This document shows positions 17,014 to 24,623 of a DNA stretch of 52,284 bases, piece by piece. Position numbers and translations under genes: made by a program. Position 1 is the stretch's first letter, and every line of letters begins with the position of its first letter. The stretch covers positions 1 through 52,284 of the forward strand of contig CAVGEY010000016.1 in the NCBI GenBank assembly GCA_963628435.1, written 5' to 3'. The stretch is from CAKSQF01 sp963628435 (GTDB lineage: Bacteria; Bacillota; Clostridia; Oscillospirales; CAG-272). Below the pieces are notes generated by a model. The model saw nothing but the letters and a program-made list of their open reading frames with translations. It had not been told where the DNA came from and made no database searches.

Positions 17014-17050
17014 TAGGTTTTTCAAAAATAATTATATTTCGTAAGATTAT

Positions 17051-17080
17051 GCAAAAAACCGCCTTTCGGCGGCTTTTGCA
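17051..17080 (-). terminator. terminator after the YolD gene
   Basis: A short GC stem (CCGCC 17059-17063 with GGCGG 68-72, loop TTTC), extended by pairing of flanking A and T tracts, is followed by six T on the minus strand. It closes the Y-family polymerase/YolD transcript. Confidence 0.75.
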
Positions 17081-17100
17081 TTTCTTCGGTTAAGGTCTTA

Positions 17101-17529
17101 TTACATCTGTTCGAGTGATGTGAAGATATTTCCCGAAATATCGATGATATCGTCAAGCGGCAGTTTTGTTCCGTCGGTCATCACCATAAGGCGTTCATAC
17201 TCATCGATTTTTTTCACCGTTCCGAGCGCGGTGAGATATGCCCCGCCCGATTTCAGGTTATCGGGTTTGAAATATGTTACTCTGATTTCGGGCAGATCAT
17301 CGAGATTTTCGAGAAGAATTCGAATTTTCAGATTCAGTGCATCAAGATAGTTTTCTTCAAATTCGGTCCTGTCGTCGGTCAGCCGTCCGCTTTCGCGGAT
17401 TGCATCATCATACCCCGTAAGCGCGGCAAACGGGGAGAACTGCGCCGCACGGTCGGACATGGGCATCTGCGGGCGTGTCTTCGAGACGTGATGTTCAAGA
17501 TTTATTATCTCATCGTATTTGCTGTCCAA
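17101..17529 (-). CDS. YolD-like protein
   Basis: The 142-residue product shows the YolD-like pattern: an N-terminal segment with RPQMPMSDRAAQFSPFAALTGYDDAI followed by a small SH3-like beta domain (about 75-130; IRVTYFKPDNLKSGGAYLTALGTVKKIDEYERLMVMTDGTKLPLDDIIDI). YolD proteins are encoded beside Y-family polymerases in Firmicutes and are thought to be functional analogues of UmuD; this is known of the family, not shown here. The start is TTG 17529 with GGAGG eight bases upstream. It is the last gene of the group, followed by a terminator. Confidence 0.9.
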   Translation of the reverse strand: MDSKYDEIINLEHHVSKTRPQMPMSDRAAQFSPFAALTGYDDAIRESGRLTDDRTEFEENYLDALNLKIRILLENLDDLPEIRVTYFKPDNLKSGGAYLTALGTVKKIDEYERLMVMTDGTKLPLDDIIDISGNIFTSLEQM

Positions 17530-17584
17530 ACGGCATACCTCCGAAATCAGGTTTCGAGTTTATTTAACATTCACCGGCAGACAA

Positions 17585-19099
17585 TCAGGCTTTATGGCCG
17601 CCTATCTGCGAATTTCTTTCTTTTGCGGTCGCTCCATCCTCAAAATTCATACCTTTGAGAATCGCGTTTTTTCCGTATTTTTTCTTTATGGCAATCGTCG
17701 CATTCTGTATCCTGCGCTCCCTTGCGAGTTTTTCGTCTTCCTCTTTCCGCTTTTTCTCCTCCGCCTCATAATCGCAGAAAATATCAAGCTGGCAGGCGCC
17801 GCCTCTTTCGGCGGCATCGTTTTCGGGCAGTACATTGCAGGCAACGACATATATGCGTCTGACAAGGAGATTTTTATCGACGATTCGGTCATACAAATCG
17901 GACATCGCGCGCATGATCTTCTTTGTCGACGAAGTATATCCGTCAAGATTTATCGATCCGTGCGCCTTTTTGGGCGTAAGGCGGCCGTAAAAGTCTTTTT
18001 CGGTTTCTCCGCGGTAACTTGCCATTCGTGCGGGATCGGAAAGATTTTCGACATCGTAAACAACGGTTAAAACGAGCTGATTTGTCGCAAGCCGTTTATC
18101 GACAAGGTCAAGCACGAGCGAATCTGCCATCTCGCGTGTAACGAGTTTTGCCTTATCCGCTTCGTACGGGCAGGTCAGCACCTGTCCCGAACTTATACTG
18201 TTTGACGAAGGCTTATACGCCTTTATATCGGCTATTGTACAAGGTTCATAGCCCCATGCGTGATCAATAAGCAGTTCGGCGTTTTTCCCGAACAGCTTAT
18301 AAAGCAGATTTTCGTTTCTGTGCGAGCAGAGGGCGACATCACCCATAGTGAACATGCCGTTTTCTTCGAGCTTTTTCGCGTAGCCGCGTCCCACTCTCCA
18401 AAAATCGGTAAGCGGGCGGTGCGACCACAATTCGCTTCTGAACGTTTTTTCGTTGAGTTCGGCTATTCTGACGCCGTTTTCGTCGGCGGGAATATGTTTC
18501 GCGACTATATCCATTGCGACTTTACAGAGAAACAGATTACTGCCGATTCCCGCAGTTGCGGTTATACCGGTGGTTTCGAGAACATCGAGAATGATTTTCA
18601 TTGCAAGGTCGTGGGCGGTGGTTTTATATGTGCCGAGATAGTGTGTAACATCGATAAAAACTTCGTCAATCGAATAGACGACAACATCTTCGGGTGCGAC
18701 ATACTTCATATAGACCGAATAAATACGTGTGCTGTATTCGATATAGTATGCCATTCTCGGCGGTGCTATAAGAAAATCGAGTTCGAGAGAGGGATTATCA
18801 GTAAGTTCGGAAAGAAAATGAGATTTCCCCGAAAATTCGTGATTCGGTATATTTCGCCGTCTTTCGGCATTGATTTCCCCGACGCGCTGTTTAACCTCGA
18901 AGAGACGGGCGCGGCCCGGAATCTTATGGCTTTTAAGCGACGGGGTTACGGCAAGGCAGATCGTTTTATCGGTTCGGCTTTCATCGGCGACAACAAGATT
19001 CGTGTCGAGCGGATCGAGCCCGCGCTCGCGACATTCGACAGACGCGTAGAACGATTTCAGATCTATCGCTATATATGTCCGATTTTCCGTATGCGTCAC
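17585..19099 (-). CDS. Y-family (UmuC/DinB-like) translesion DNA polymerase
   Basis: This polymerase would copy past damaged bases. The catalytic carboxylates are present: Asp13 in IAIDLKSFYASVE and Asp145-Glu146 in the VYSIDEVFID motif. Helix-hairpin-helix residues lie around FWRVGRGYAKKLEENGM, and a little-finger domain follows (about 300-440). The tail (about 440-504) is charged and lacks an obvious clamp-binding motif. Its YolD neighbour indicates the Firmicutes UvrX/YqjW branch rather than DinB proper. The only in-frame start is GTG 19099, but the GGAG of its ribosome site directly abuts it, which is unusual. I saw no LexA box upstream. Confidence 0.92.
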   Translation of the reverse strand: MTHTENRTYIAIDLKSFYASVECRERGLDPLDTNLVVADESRTDKTICLAVTPSLKSHKIPGRARLFEVKQRVGEINAERRRNIPNHEFSGKSHFLSELTDNPSLELDFLIAPPRMAYYIEYSTRIYSVYMKYVAPEDVVVYSIDEVFIDVTHYLGTYKTTAHDLAMKIILDVLETTGITATAGIGSNLFLCKVAMDIVAKHIPADENGVRIAELNEKTFRSELWSHRPLTDFWRVGRGYAKKLEENGMFTMGDVALCSHRNENLLYKLFGKNAELLIDHAWGYEPCTIADIKAYKPSSNSISSGQVLTCPYEADKAKLVTREMADSLVLDLVDKRLATNQLVLTVVYDVENLSDPARMASYRGETEKDFYGRLTPKKAHGSINLDGYTSSTKKIMRAMSDLYDRIVDKNLLVRRIYVVACNVLPENDAAERGGACQLDIFCDYEAEEKKRKEEDEKLARERRIQNATIAIKKKYGKNAILKGMNFEDGATAKERNSQIGGHKA

Positions 19100-19124
19100 C
19101 TCCGTGCTTTACTGCTTTACATTA

Positions 19125-19331
19125 TCAAATAAACGGGCGCCGGTCGAGAACGAGTTTAAGCGGAACACTGCTTTTCGGCTTTCCGGGCAGTGTCTGCCGA
19201 AGTTCGGCAAGTGCGCATGACGCGCCGAAAAGCGAATGCAGATCGTCAAAACCGACATCCGTATTTTCATCGGCGTTTAAGAGATATTCGACGCGGCGGT
19301 ATATTTTATCCGAAATCGAACCGATATTCAT
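19125..19331 (-). CDS. small protein upstream of the Y-family polymerase, unknown function
   Basis: This 68-residue frame starts at ATG 19331 with a GGAG site and ends 25 bases before the polymerase start. It has no signal or membrane segment. The N-terminal half looks helical (ISDKIYRRVEYLLNADEN) and the C-terminal half is basic (LRQTLPGKPKSSVPLKLVLDRRPFI). Its close spacing and codon pattern support a real gene co-transcribed with the polymerase and YolD. A mutasome accessory role is a guess from position only. Confidence 0.7.
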   Translation of the reverse strand: MNIGSISDKIYRRVEYLLNADENTDVGFDDLHSLFGASCALAELRQTLPGKPKSSVPLKLVLDRRPFI

Positions 19332-19356
19332 CGCAGTTCTCCGTTACCGTTAAATT

Positions 19357-19908
19357 TCATTTTCTGTTTTCGCGTTCTTTTCTGTGTTCCAAAAAGGCGA
19401 TAATACGCGCTCTGTTGTATCTCTGCATAATCACAAAAGTCAGGTCGTATGCCGCCGACAAGACCGATGTAATAATAAAAACGGGATATGCGCCGAACCA
19501 CACACCTGCGGCTATCGGCAGAAAGCTCAACAGAACTATAATTTCATGCACTCTTTCCGCCTGACAGGTGGCCTCGGCGATTTCTTCCCAGCTGTGCAGT
19601 TTCGGGTTGAATTTATCCGGCTCATAGGTCGGCATTCCGCTCTTCCGACTTTTAACATTCAACTTTTCGTAAAAAGACATTTCGGATTTGCCGACGGCAA
19701 ATCGGCGGCTGCGGAAATCGGCTTTATCCTGCATTATCATGTCAACGGCAAATCCCACGGTCAGCCGCATGGCAAGATGATAAAAGGCGGTTCCGAACGA
19801 AATGGCAAGCGATTCGAAAATTCCGACCGAGAAGAGTTTATACAGCAGACAGAACACCGCCGCTGCCGCCGCCGACAAGGCGGTCGCAAGTTTCATTTTC
19901 TTTTTCAT
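19357..19908 (-). CDS. CrtO-like membrane acyltransferase family protein
   Basis: A 183-residue membrane protein with hydrophobic segments near residues 5-25, 27-55 and 130-160. The block KLNVKSRKSGMPTYEPDKFNPKLHSWEEIAEATCQAERVHE followed by a late QRYNRARI motif is the pattern I associate with glycosyl-4,4'-diaponeurosporenoate acyltransferase (CrtO, staphyloxanthin pathway) and its many relatives. No carotenoid genes are nearby, so a different acyl acceptor is likely. I chose ATG 19908 (MKKKMKLA), which has GGAG 12 bases upstream; an earlier ATG at 19956 has no ribosome site and overlaps the upstream gene. It lies seven bases after the AlkZ-like gene. Confidence 0.6.
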   Translation of the reverse strand: MKKKMKLATALSAAAAAVFCLLYKLFSVGIFESLAISFGTAFYHLAMRLTVGFAVDMIMQDKADFRSRRFAVGKSEMSFYEKLNVKSRKSGMPTYEPDKFNPKLHSWEEIAEATCQAERVHEIIVLLSFLPIAAGVWFGAYPVFIITSVLSAAYDLTFVIMQRYNRARIIAFLEHRKERENRK

Positions 19909-19915
19909 TTCGGCA

Positions 19916-20650
19916 TTACACTCCGCAGATTTTCCGTATTTTTCGCTCGTCGGCATTCGGGAAGAGGGTATGCATACGTTCGGCGATTATTTTCGCCGAT
20001 TCCGACGGATTTTCGCAATACGCCGAAGTTACCCGCTCATAGCCCCACAGATGTTCGGGAGTGGAATAGACGGCAATAGGCCAGCCGTACGGATTTCCGA
20101 TTTTGTTTCTGCGCTGTCTGAAATCGCTGACGCAGAGATAAATCTGCATTTGAAGTGCGGTGAGAACGCCCTCAAATCCCTTTTCGCCCTGTTTTCCGAA
20201 TCCCGCCTTTTTTTCGAGTTCAAAAGAATAATATTCGGAACCCGACAGGTCGTCGGCATAAAGATCCATTATTTTTTTCGCTCTTGCCTGCGCCTTCCCG
20301 TCATCCCAAAGGGCATCGAAATCGTATCCGTCGCGGCGGCAGTTGGCAAAGTGCGAGAGCCATTCGGTCGAAATGAAGCCGGCTTTTTTATCGAAAAATT
20401 TACCGTAGGCGACTTTTCCCTCTCTTGCGATTATCTCTCTCCATTCCCACGGATCTTTTTCGGCATCGCCCGACCACCAGAATTCGGGAGCCGTATACTC
20501 CTCAAGCGAAAAGCCGTCAACGCCGTTTTTGAAAAGCGGCAGAAAGCCGATTTTTTCTATAAGTTCCACCGCATCGTCAACCGTATGAATACATTTCGGA
20601 TCGTTCCAAGACGGTCCGCGCATAATCCAAACTCCGCCCTCATTAGCCAT
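19916..20650 (-). CDS. AlkZ-related (winged-helix glycosylase-like) protein
   Basis: This soluble 244-residue protein has a conserved-looking core: VDDAVELIEKIGFLPLFKN, FWWSGDAEKDPWEWREIIAREGKVAYGKFFDKKAGFIS, FANCRRDGYDFDALWDDG and TPEHLWGYERV. I associate these with a family annotated as AlkZ-related, i.e. distantly like HTH DNA glycosylases of the AlkZ/YcaQ type. No catalytic residue can be assigned with confidence, and enzymatic activity is not shown. ATG 20650 has GGAGG upstream. It lies 49 bases after glycerate kinase and upstream of the CrtO-like gene and Y-family polymerase, so a DNA-repair link is possible but not established. Confidence 0.6.
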   Translation of the reverse strand: MANEGGVWIMRGPSWNDPKCIHTVDDAVELIEKIGFLPLFKNGVDGFSLEEYTAPEFWWSGDAEKDPWEWREIIAREGKVAYGKFFDKKAGFISTEWLSHFANCRRDGYDFDALWDDGKAQARAKKIMDLYADDLSGSEYYSFELEKKAGFGKQGEKGFEGVLTALQMQIYLCVSDFRQRRNKIGNPYGWPIAVYSTPEHLWGYERVTSAYCENPSESAKIIAERMHTLFPNADERKIRKICGV

Positions 20651-20698
20651 ATCTTACGCCGTCCTCCATTAAATTATATACAAATCGTCTGTTCGGTA

Positions 20699-21853
20699 TC
20701 ACATACCCATGCCGAATTTTATCGCCGTGAAAATCTGTCTTGCGCAAAATCCGAGATTTTCGGCGGCGTGATCCATATTCCGGGTTTTCTCTTTATCGAA
20801 CACAGAACACGAGAAAAATGCGCTTATTCCCTCGTCGCAAAGAGGTTCGCATCCCGATTCAAGACATCCCGAAACAAGAAACACGGGTTTATCGAGCTTT
20901 TTTGCGCGCCGAGCGACACCGAGCGGGAGTTTACCCATTAAAGTCTGCGAGTCGGTACGGCCCTCGCCGGTAAAAATTATATCGGCATCAGCCGCCGATT
21001 CGTCAAAGTGTATCGCATCAAGCATAATATCGATTCCCGATTCGATTTTCGCATCGAGAAATGCGGCAAGAGGCAGTGCCATGCCGCCTGCGGCACCCAT
21101 TCCGCAAATCTCTCCGAGGCAAATTTCTTTTTTATATTCACGGGCGAGAACTCTTTCGGTAACCTTTTCAAGATTGAAAAGTCCTCTGTCAAGCCGTGCC
21201 GCAATATCACAGTCGGCACCTTTCTGCGGACCGAAAACGCGGCTTGCCCCGTTTTCTCCGCAGAGAAGATTTTTCACATCGCAGGCAAGCAGAATTTCAG
21301 GATCGCCGCGTCTGATTTTCATTTGAGATATATCTATATCGGCAACATTTTCGGCATTTTCGCCGCAGCCGTAAAGCTCTCTGCCGAATTTATCGAGACA
21401 GCGTATTCCGAGCGCCGATCCGACACCCATTCCGCCGTCGTTTGTCGAGCTGCCTCCGAGTCCCAGAATGATTTTCTTACATCTGTGTGCGGCTGCATCG
21501 AGTATGAGTTCGCCGACTCCGTATGTCGTGGTTTTAAGAGGGTTTCTCTCGGATTCGTCGAGCAGAGAAAGTCCCGCGGCCGCCGCCGTTTCGATTGCGG
21601 CGGTATTATCGGGAAGAATCGCATACCCGGCTTCGATTTTTCTTCCGAGCGGATCATGAACAAAACATTTTATTTTCCGACCGCCGCAAGCCGACAGCAG
21701 TGCGTCTGTCATTCCCTCGCCGCCGTCGGCAATCGGAAGAGACGCGCACTCACATCCGGGAATAATCTCTTTTGCGGCATCGGTCAGTATTTCGCACACT
21801 TCATTTGCGGCAAGACTTCCCTTAAACGAATCGGGCGCAAACAGGAATTTCAT
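20699..21853 (-). CDS. glxK: glycerate kinase (GlxK type)
   Basis: It phosphorylates D-glycerate, feeding it into glycolysis; the product carbon (2- or 3-phosphoglycerate) depends on the subfamily and cannot be read here. The 384-residue length is right and family signatures are clear: LFAPDSFKGSL at the N-terminus, PIADGGEGMTDAL, ILGLGGSSTNDGGMGVGSALGI, and FTGEGRTDSQTLMGKLPLGVARRAKK near the C-terminus. ATG 21853 follows AAAGG. It has its own promoter and heads a tightly spaced series of six same-strand genes. Confidence 0.95.
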   Translation of the reverse strand: MKFLFAPDSFKGSLAANEVCEILTDAAKEIIPGCECASLPIADGGEGMTDALLSACGGRKIKCFVHDPLGRKIEAGYAILPDNTAAIETAAAAGLSLLDESERNPLKTTTYGVGELILDAAAHRCKKIILGLGGSSTNDGGMGVGSALGIRCLDKFGRELYGCGENAENVADIDISQMKIRRGDPEILLACDVKNLLCGENGASRVFGPQKGADCDIAARLDRGLFNLEKVTERVLAREYKKEICLGEICGMGAAGGMALPLAAFLDAKIESGIDIMLDAIHFDESAADADIIFTGEGRTDSQTLMGKLPLGVARRAKKLDKPVFLVSGCLESGCEPLCDEGISAFFSCSVFDKEKTRNMDHAAENLGFCARQIFTAIKFGMGM

Positions 21854-21903
21854 TTCGGTTATGCCTTTCTTTCGGGTTTTCGCTGTGTTTGGTTTATATT
21901 TTT

Positions 21904-21932
21904 ATAATAGCACCCGCGTTCGAAAAATTCAA
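21904..21932 (-). promoter_or_regulatory. promoter of the glycerate kinase gene group
   Basis: Read on the minus strand, TTGAAT (21932-21927) and TATTAT (21909-21904) are 17 bases apart, 50 bases before the glxK start codon. Confidence 0.65.
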
Positions 21933-21960
21933 GGAATTTGTCGATTTTTTCAAAAATATT

Positions 21961-21991
21961 GCCCTTCAAAGTCGTACCGACTCCGAAGGGC
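21961..21991 (-). terminator. terminator after the MFS transporter gene
   Basis: A seven-pair outer stem (21961-21967 with 21985-21991) and a five-pair inner stem (21970-21974 with 21978-21982) are followed by AATATTTTT on the minus strand. Confidence 0.75.
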
Positions 21992-22037
21992 ATTTTATAT
22001 AAATTTTCGAAACAGAGGACGGCTTTCCGCCGGGATT

Positions 22038-23351
22038 TTATCTGTTTTCGACTTTTTCGGTATCTTTTGTTCCCTTTTGCCGTTCTGCCGCCATAAGAAG
22101 AACAAATCCGAGCGCAAAGAATACGGCAAGGCAGGCGACCGCGACATTTATCGTACCGCCGGCAAGTTTTACCCATGCGATAACGGCGGATCCGAGAAAA
22201 GATGCGCCTTTTGCGAATATATCGTAAATGCCGAAATATTCGCCCGCGTTTTCGGCGGGAATAATCTTCGAATAATAGGAACGCGACAGCGACTGAATCG
22301 ATCCCTGGAAGCAGCCGACGCCGAATGCGAGAATCGCAAAATGAACGAGAGTTTTAAGTGTCAGGGCATACAGGCAGATACAGAAATATCCGACAATGCA
22401 GACCGCGATAAGTTTTCCCGTACCGAAACGTCTTGAAAGACGGGCGAAAACAAGCGAGCCGCCGAATGCGACAACCTGTGTAAGCAGAAGAAAGACAACC
22501 TGACCGACAGTATCAAGATTCAAATCGGTTCCGATATTGATACAGTTATCGATTATCGTTCCGACACCGTCTATATACAGAAAGAAAGCGAGAAGGAAAA
22601 GCAGGATTTTCTTATCTCCGGTCGCGATTTTTTTGAGCGTGCCGAAAATTTTGCCGAAAGTATGGCGCACCGATGTTTCGGCGGATGTTGTGAAGTTCTT
22701 CTGGCGATATGATGTAAGCAGAGGTATGGTTACGGCGAGCCACCAAAGTCCGGTAACTCCGAATCCGATAGCCTTGGACAGCCATCCCGGCAGAACATTT
22801 ACCATATCGGGACCGAGTATATACGCGACAAGGGCAACCGCGAACGGAATACAGGATCCGATATAGCCCCACGCGTACCCGTAAGACGAAACTTCATCCA
22901 TTCGATCATCGGTTGTGACATCGCCGAGCATCGAGTCGTAGATTGTAAGCGACGCGGTATAGCAGAGCTTTGTGATCACATAGACGATAAGGAAAACAAG
23001 CCATCCCGTGAGAAATCCGTTCAGCAGGCAGCCGACGACTCCGAGAGACACGCTGATCCCGAAAAGCAGTTTCTTTCGGTCTTTTCTGTCGGCAAGAACT
23101 CCGACTACCGGACCGATTACCGCCGCAATCACCGTAACGACCGCAATGGCAATCGAATAGTAAGCGGTCGCCTCGTCAGATGTGAGAAGTCCGGGACCTA
23201 TGGCGATATCCTTAAACCAAATCGGGATAAGCGAACAGGCGAGCATTGTAAAGGCGGAGTTGCCGACGTCATAGAGAACCCACGACAGCTCCTGTACCGA
23301 CAGTCCGCGGAATATCCGCAGATGTACGAGTTTTTCGGCGATATTTTTCAT
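22038..23351 (-). CDS. MFS transporter of the UMF1/Atg22 type
   Basis: A 437-residue 12-helix transporter. It starts with RIFRGLSVQELSWVLYDVGNSAFTMLACSLIPIWF, the hallmark N-terminus of the UMF1 group related to yeast vacuolar Atg22. The loop between helices 2 and 3 has the MFS motif GVLADRKDRKKLLFG, and a later SYGYAWGYIGSCIPF block is typical of the family. These proteins are presumed amino-acid or small-solute exporters; the substrate is unknown. It lies 91 bases downstream of the phospholipase C-like gene on the same strand with no promoter visible between, so they may be co-transcribed. Confidence 0.9.
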   Translation of the reverse strand: MKNIAEKLVHLRIFRGLSVQELSWVLYDVGNSAFTMLACSLIPIWFKDIAIGPGLLTSDEATAYYSIAIAVVTVIAAVIGPVVGVLADRKDRKKLLFGISVSLGVVGCLLNGFLTGWLVFLIVYVITKLCYTASLTIYDSMLGDVTTDDRMDEVSSYGYAWGYIGSCIPFAVALVAYILGPDMVNVLPGWLSKAIGFGVTGLWWLAVTIPLLTSYRQKNFTTSAETSVRHTFGKIFGTLKKIATGDKKILLFLLAFFLYIDGVGTIIDNCINIGTDLNLDTVGQVVFLLLTQVVAFGGSLVFARLSRRFGTGKLIAVCIVGYFCICLYALTLKTLVHFAILAFGVGCFQGSIQSLSRSYYSKIIPAENAGEYFGIYDIFAKGASFLGSAVIAWVKLAGGTINVAVACLAVFFALGFVLLMAAERQKGTKDTEKVENR

Positions 23352-23442
23352 AGCACAAACAATCCTTTTCTTTTAATCTTTATGCCGTTTTGCGGCAATC
23401 GGAAGCGAATGTCCGCACTTTCATAACGAAAGCACGGCGATT

Positions 23443-24264
23443 TTATTCGGATTTTTTCTCTTCGGCAAGTTCACCTTCGAAATTATAGCCGAAAATCGGG
23501 CCGTATTCGACTTTGCCGTCAAGATAATCTTCAAAATCGGAAATAAACTCTTCGGCAAGCTTTTCGGCTTCGGTATAGAGAGCGTAAAGGTTTTCGTTTG
23601 AGTCGGCACATTCGGGATTGCCGTCGGGATTTACGACAAATCCGTGCATCTGTTTATAATTTCCGGTAAGACGCAGAACGCCGTAAATTAGTTTTCGCTT
23701 TGCCGTCGTTTTGGCAAGCAGAAGTCTGTTCAGAAAAATCATGCTGCGGAGCGCTTTTTTTATCTGCTTCGGCGTTATGCCCGAATAAAAAGGGGCGATA
23801 ATTTCGCACGATTCATCTGTCGGCTTTATATGGTCGGTCAAAACGTGAGTCACGGGATTGAGTCCGTCGATAAGCATGAGCTTACGATCGAATTCGACCT
23901 CGATTTCGGTATGCGTAACACCGCTTGTTCTGATTTTTTCACCGACGCAGGGATGACATTTTACATCGAGTGCGAAATGGCAGAGCACACCGTAGGCATA
24001 GGCGCGCGAAGCGTCGGGGTTACCGCTTTTCGCTATCACATCGCGGGCATTTTCGAAAAAAAATGCCCCCGATTTTTTATGAAGACTGTGGCCGACGGCA
24101 TTGACCGAATTTGTTCCGAGCGCCCCGTAATAAAAAAGTATATCGGGGCCGTGCAGACCGATATAAAAAAGGTCGGGATATTCGGAAACGAGTTTTGCGG
24201 ACATTCCCGAAAGTTTTTCCGCCACTTCTTTTCCGAGTCGGTAATGAGCATAGGTAGATGGCAT
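23443..24264 (-). CDS. zinc-dependent phospholipase C family protein
   Basis: The 273-residue product begins MPSTYAHYRLGKEV, and contains DLFYIGLHGPDILFYY, NAVGHSLHKKSGAFFFE and YAYGVLCHFALDVKCHPCVGEKI. These supply the spaced His/Asp residues expected of the Zn_dep_PLPC (S1/P1-like) fold. It has no signal peptide, so unlike secreted alpha-toxin-type enzymes it is probably cytoplasmic; its substrate is unknown. Such intracellular members are common in gut Clostridia. ATG 24264 has a GGAG site. A promoter lies at 24405-24433. Confidence 0.88.
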   Translation of the reverse strand: MPSTYAHYRLGKEVAEKLSGMSAKLVSEYPDLFYIGLHGPDILFYYGALGTNSVNAVGHSLHKKSGAFFFENARDVIAKSGNPDASRAYAYGVLCHFALDVKCHPCVGEKIRTSGVTHTEIEVEFDRKLMLIDGLNPVTHVLTDHIKPTDESCEIIAPFYSGITPKQIKKALRSMIFLNRLLLAKTTAKRKLIYGVLRLTGNYKQMHGFVVNPDGNPECADSNENLYALYTEAEKLAEEFISDFEDYLDGKVEYGPIFGYNFEGELAEEKKSE

Positions 24265-24404
24265 GGGATTTCTCCGTTTTCGGTAAATAGTGTTATTTCA
24301 AATCGACTGTTTTATTATTTTGCGATATCGATTATATCCGTCTAATGTAAAATGAAATATCAATGCAATATTAAATTTCAATCGATTCGGAAGCAGTTTT
24401 ACAC

Positions 24405-24433
24405 AGTATAACACACCGCTCAAAAATATTCAA
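24405..24433 (-). promoter_or_regulatory. promoter of the phospholipase C-like gene
   Basis: On the minus strand, TTGAAT (24433-24428) and TATACT (24410-24405) are 17 bases apart with a TG extended -10, giving a leader of about 135 nt. Confidence 0.65.
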
Positions 24434-24558
24434 GCAATTTACACAAAAAAATTATATTTTTTTGATATTCATTGTCAAATATGCAAGCGGCATGTCTGAT
24501 ATATTTTTCGACATTTTGAGAGAATTGTCTGAAAATTAACCGATGCCGACACAAACAC

Positions 24559-24587
24559 TTGATTTTTGCGAATACGGCGGGTATAAT
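24559..24587 (+). promoter_or_regulatory. promoter of the Sel1-repeat gene
   Basis: TTGATT (24559-24564) and TATAAT (24582-24587) are separated by 17 bases. Its position excludes the in-frame ATG at 24543 as the start of the downstream gene. Confidence 0.8.
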
Positions 24588-24623
24588 CGTTTACAGAAAG
24601 ACATACAAATCGGGGTAACAAAC

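Larger units (their letters stand above)
24265..24623. other. divergent regulatory region without genes
   Basis: This 359-base AT-rich interval separates the divergent phospholipase C-like and Sel1-repeat genes. It holds one promoter for each direction (24405-24433 minus, 24559-24587 plus). A second TATAAT-like hexamer (about 24333, minus) lacks a good -35. Nothing else was recognised. Confidence 0.6.

Noticed and set aside
19802..20941. 379-residue plus-strand frame across the CrtO-like, AlkZ-like and glycerate kinase genes
   Set aside because: It spans three well-supported minus-strand genes, has no ribosome site and has no recognisable motifs.
21008..21907. 299-residue plus-strand frame opposite glycerate kinase
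   Set aside because: Glycerate kinase is unambiguous on the other strand; this frame is its mirror and lacks initiation signals.
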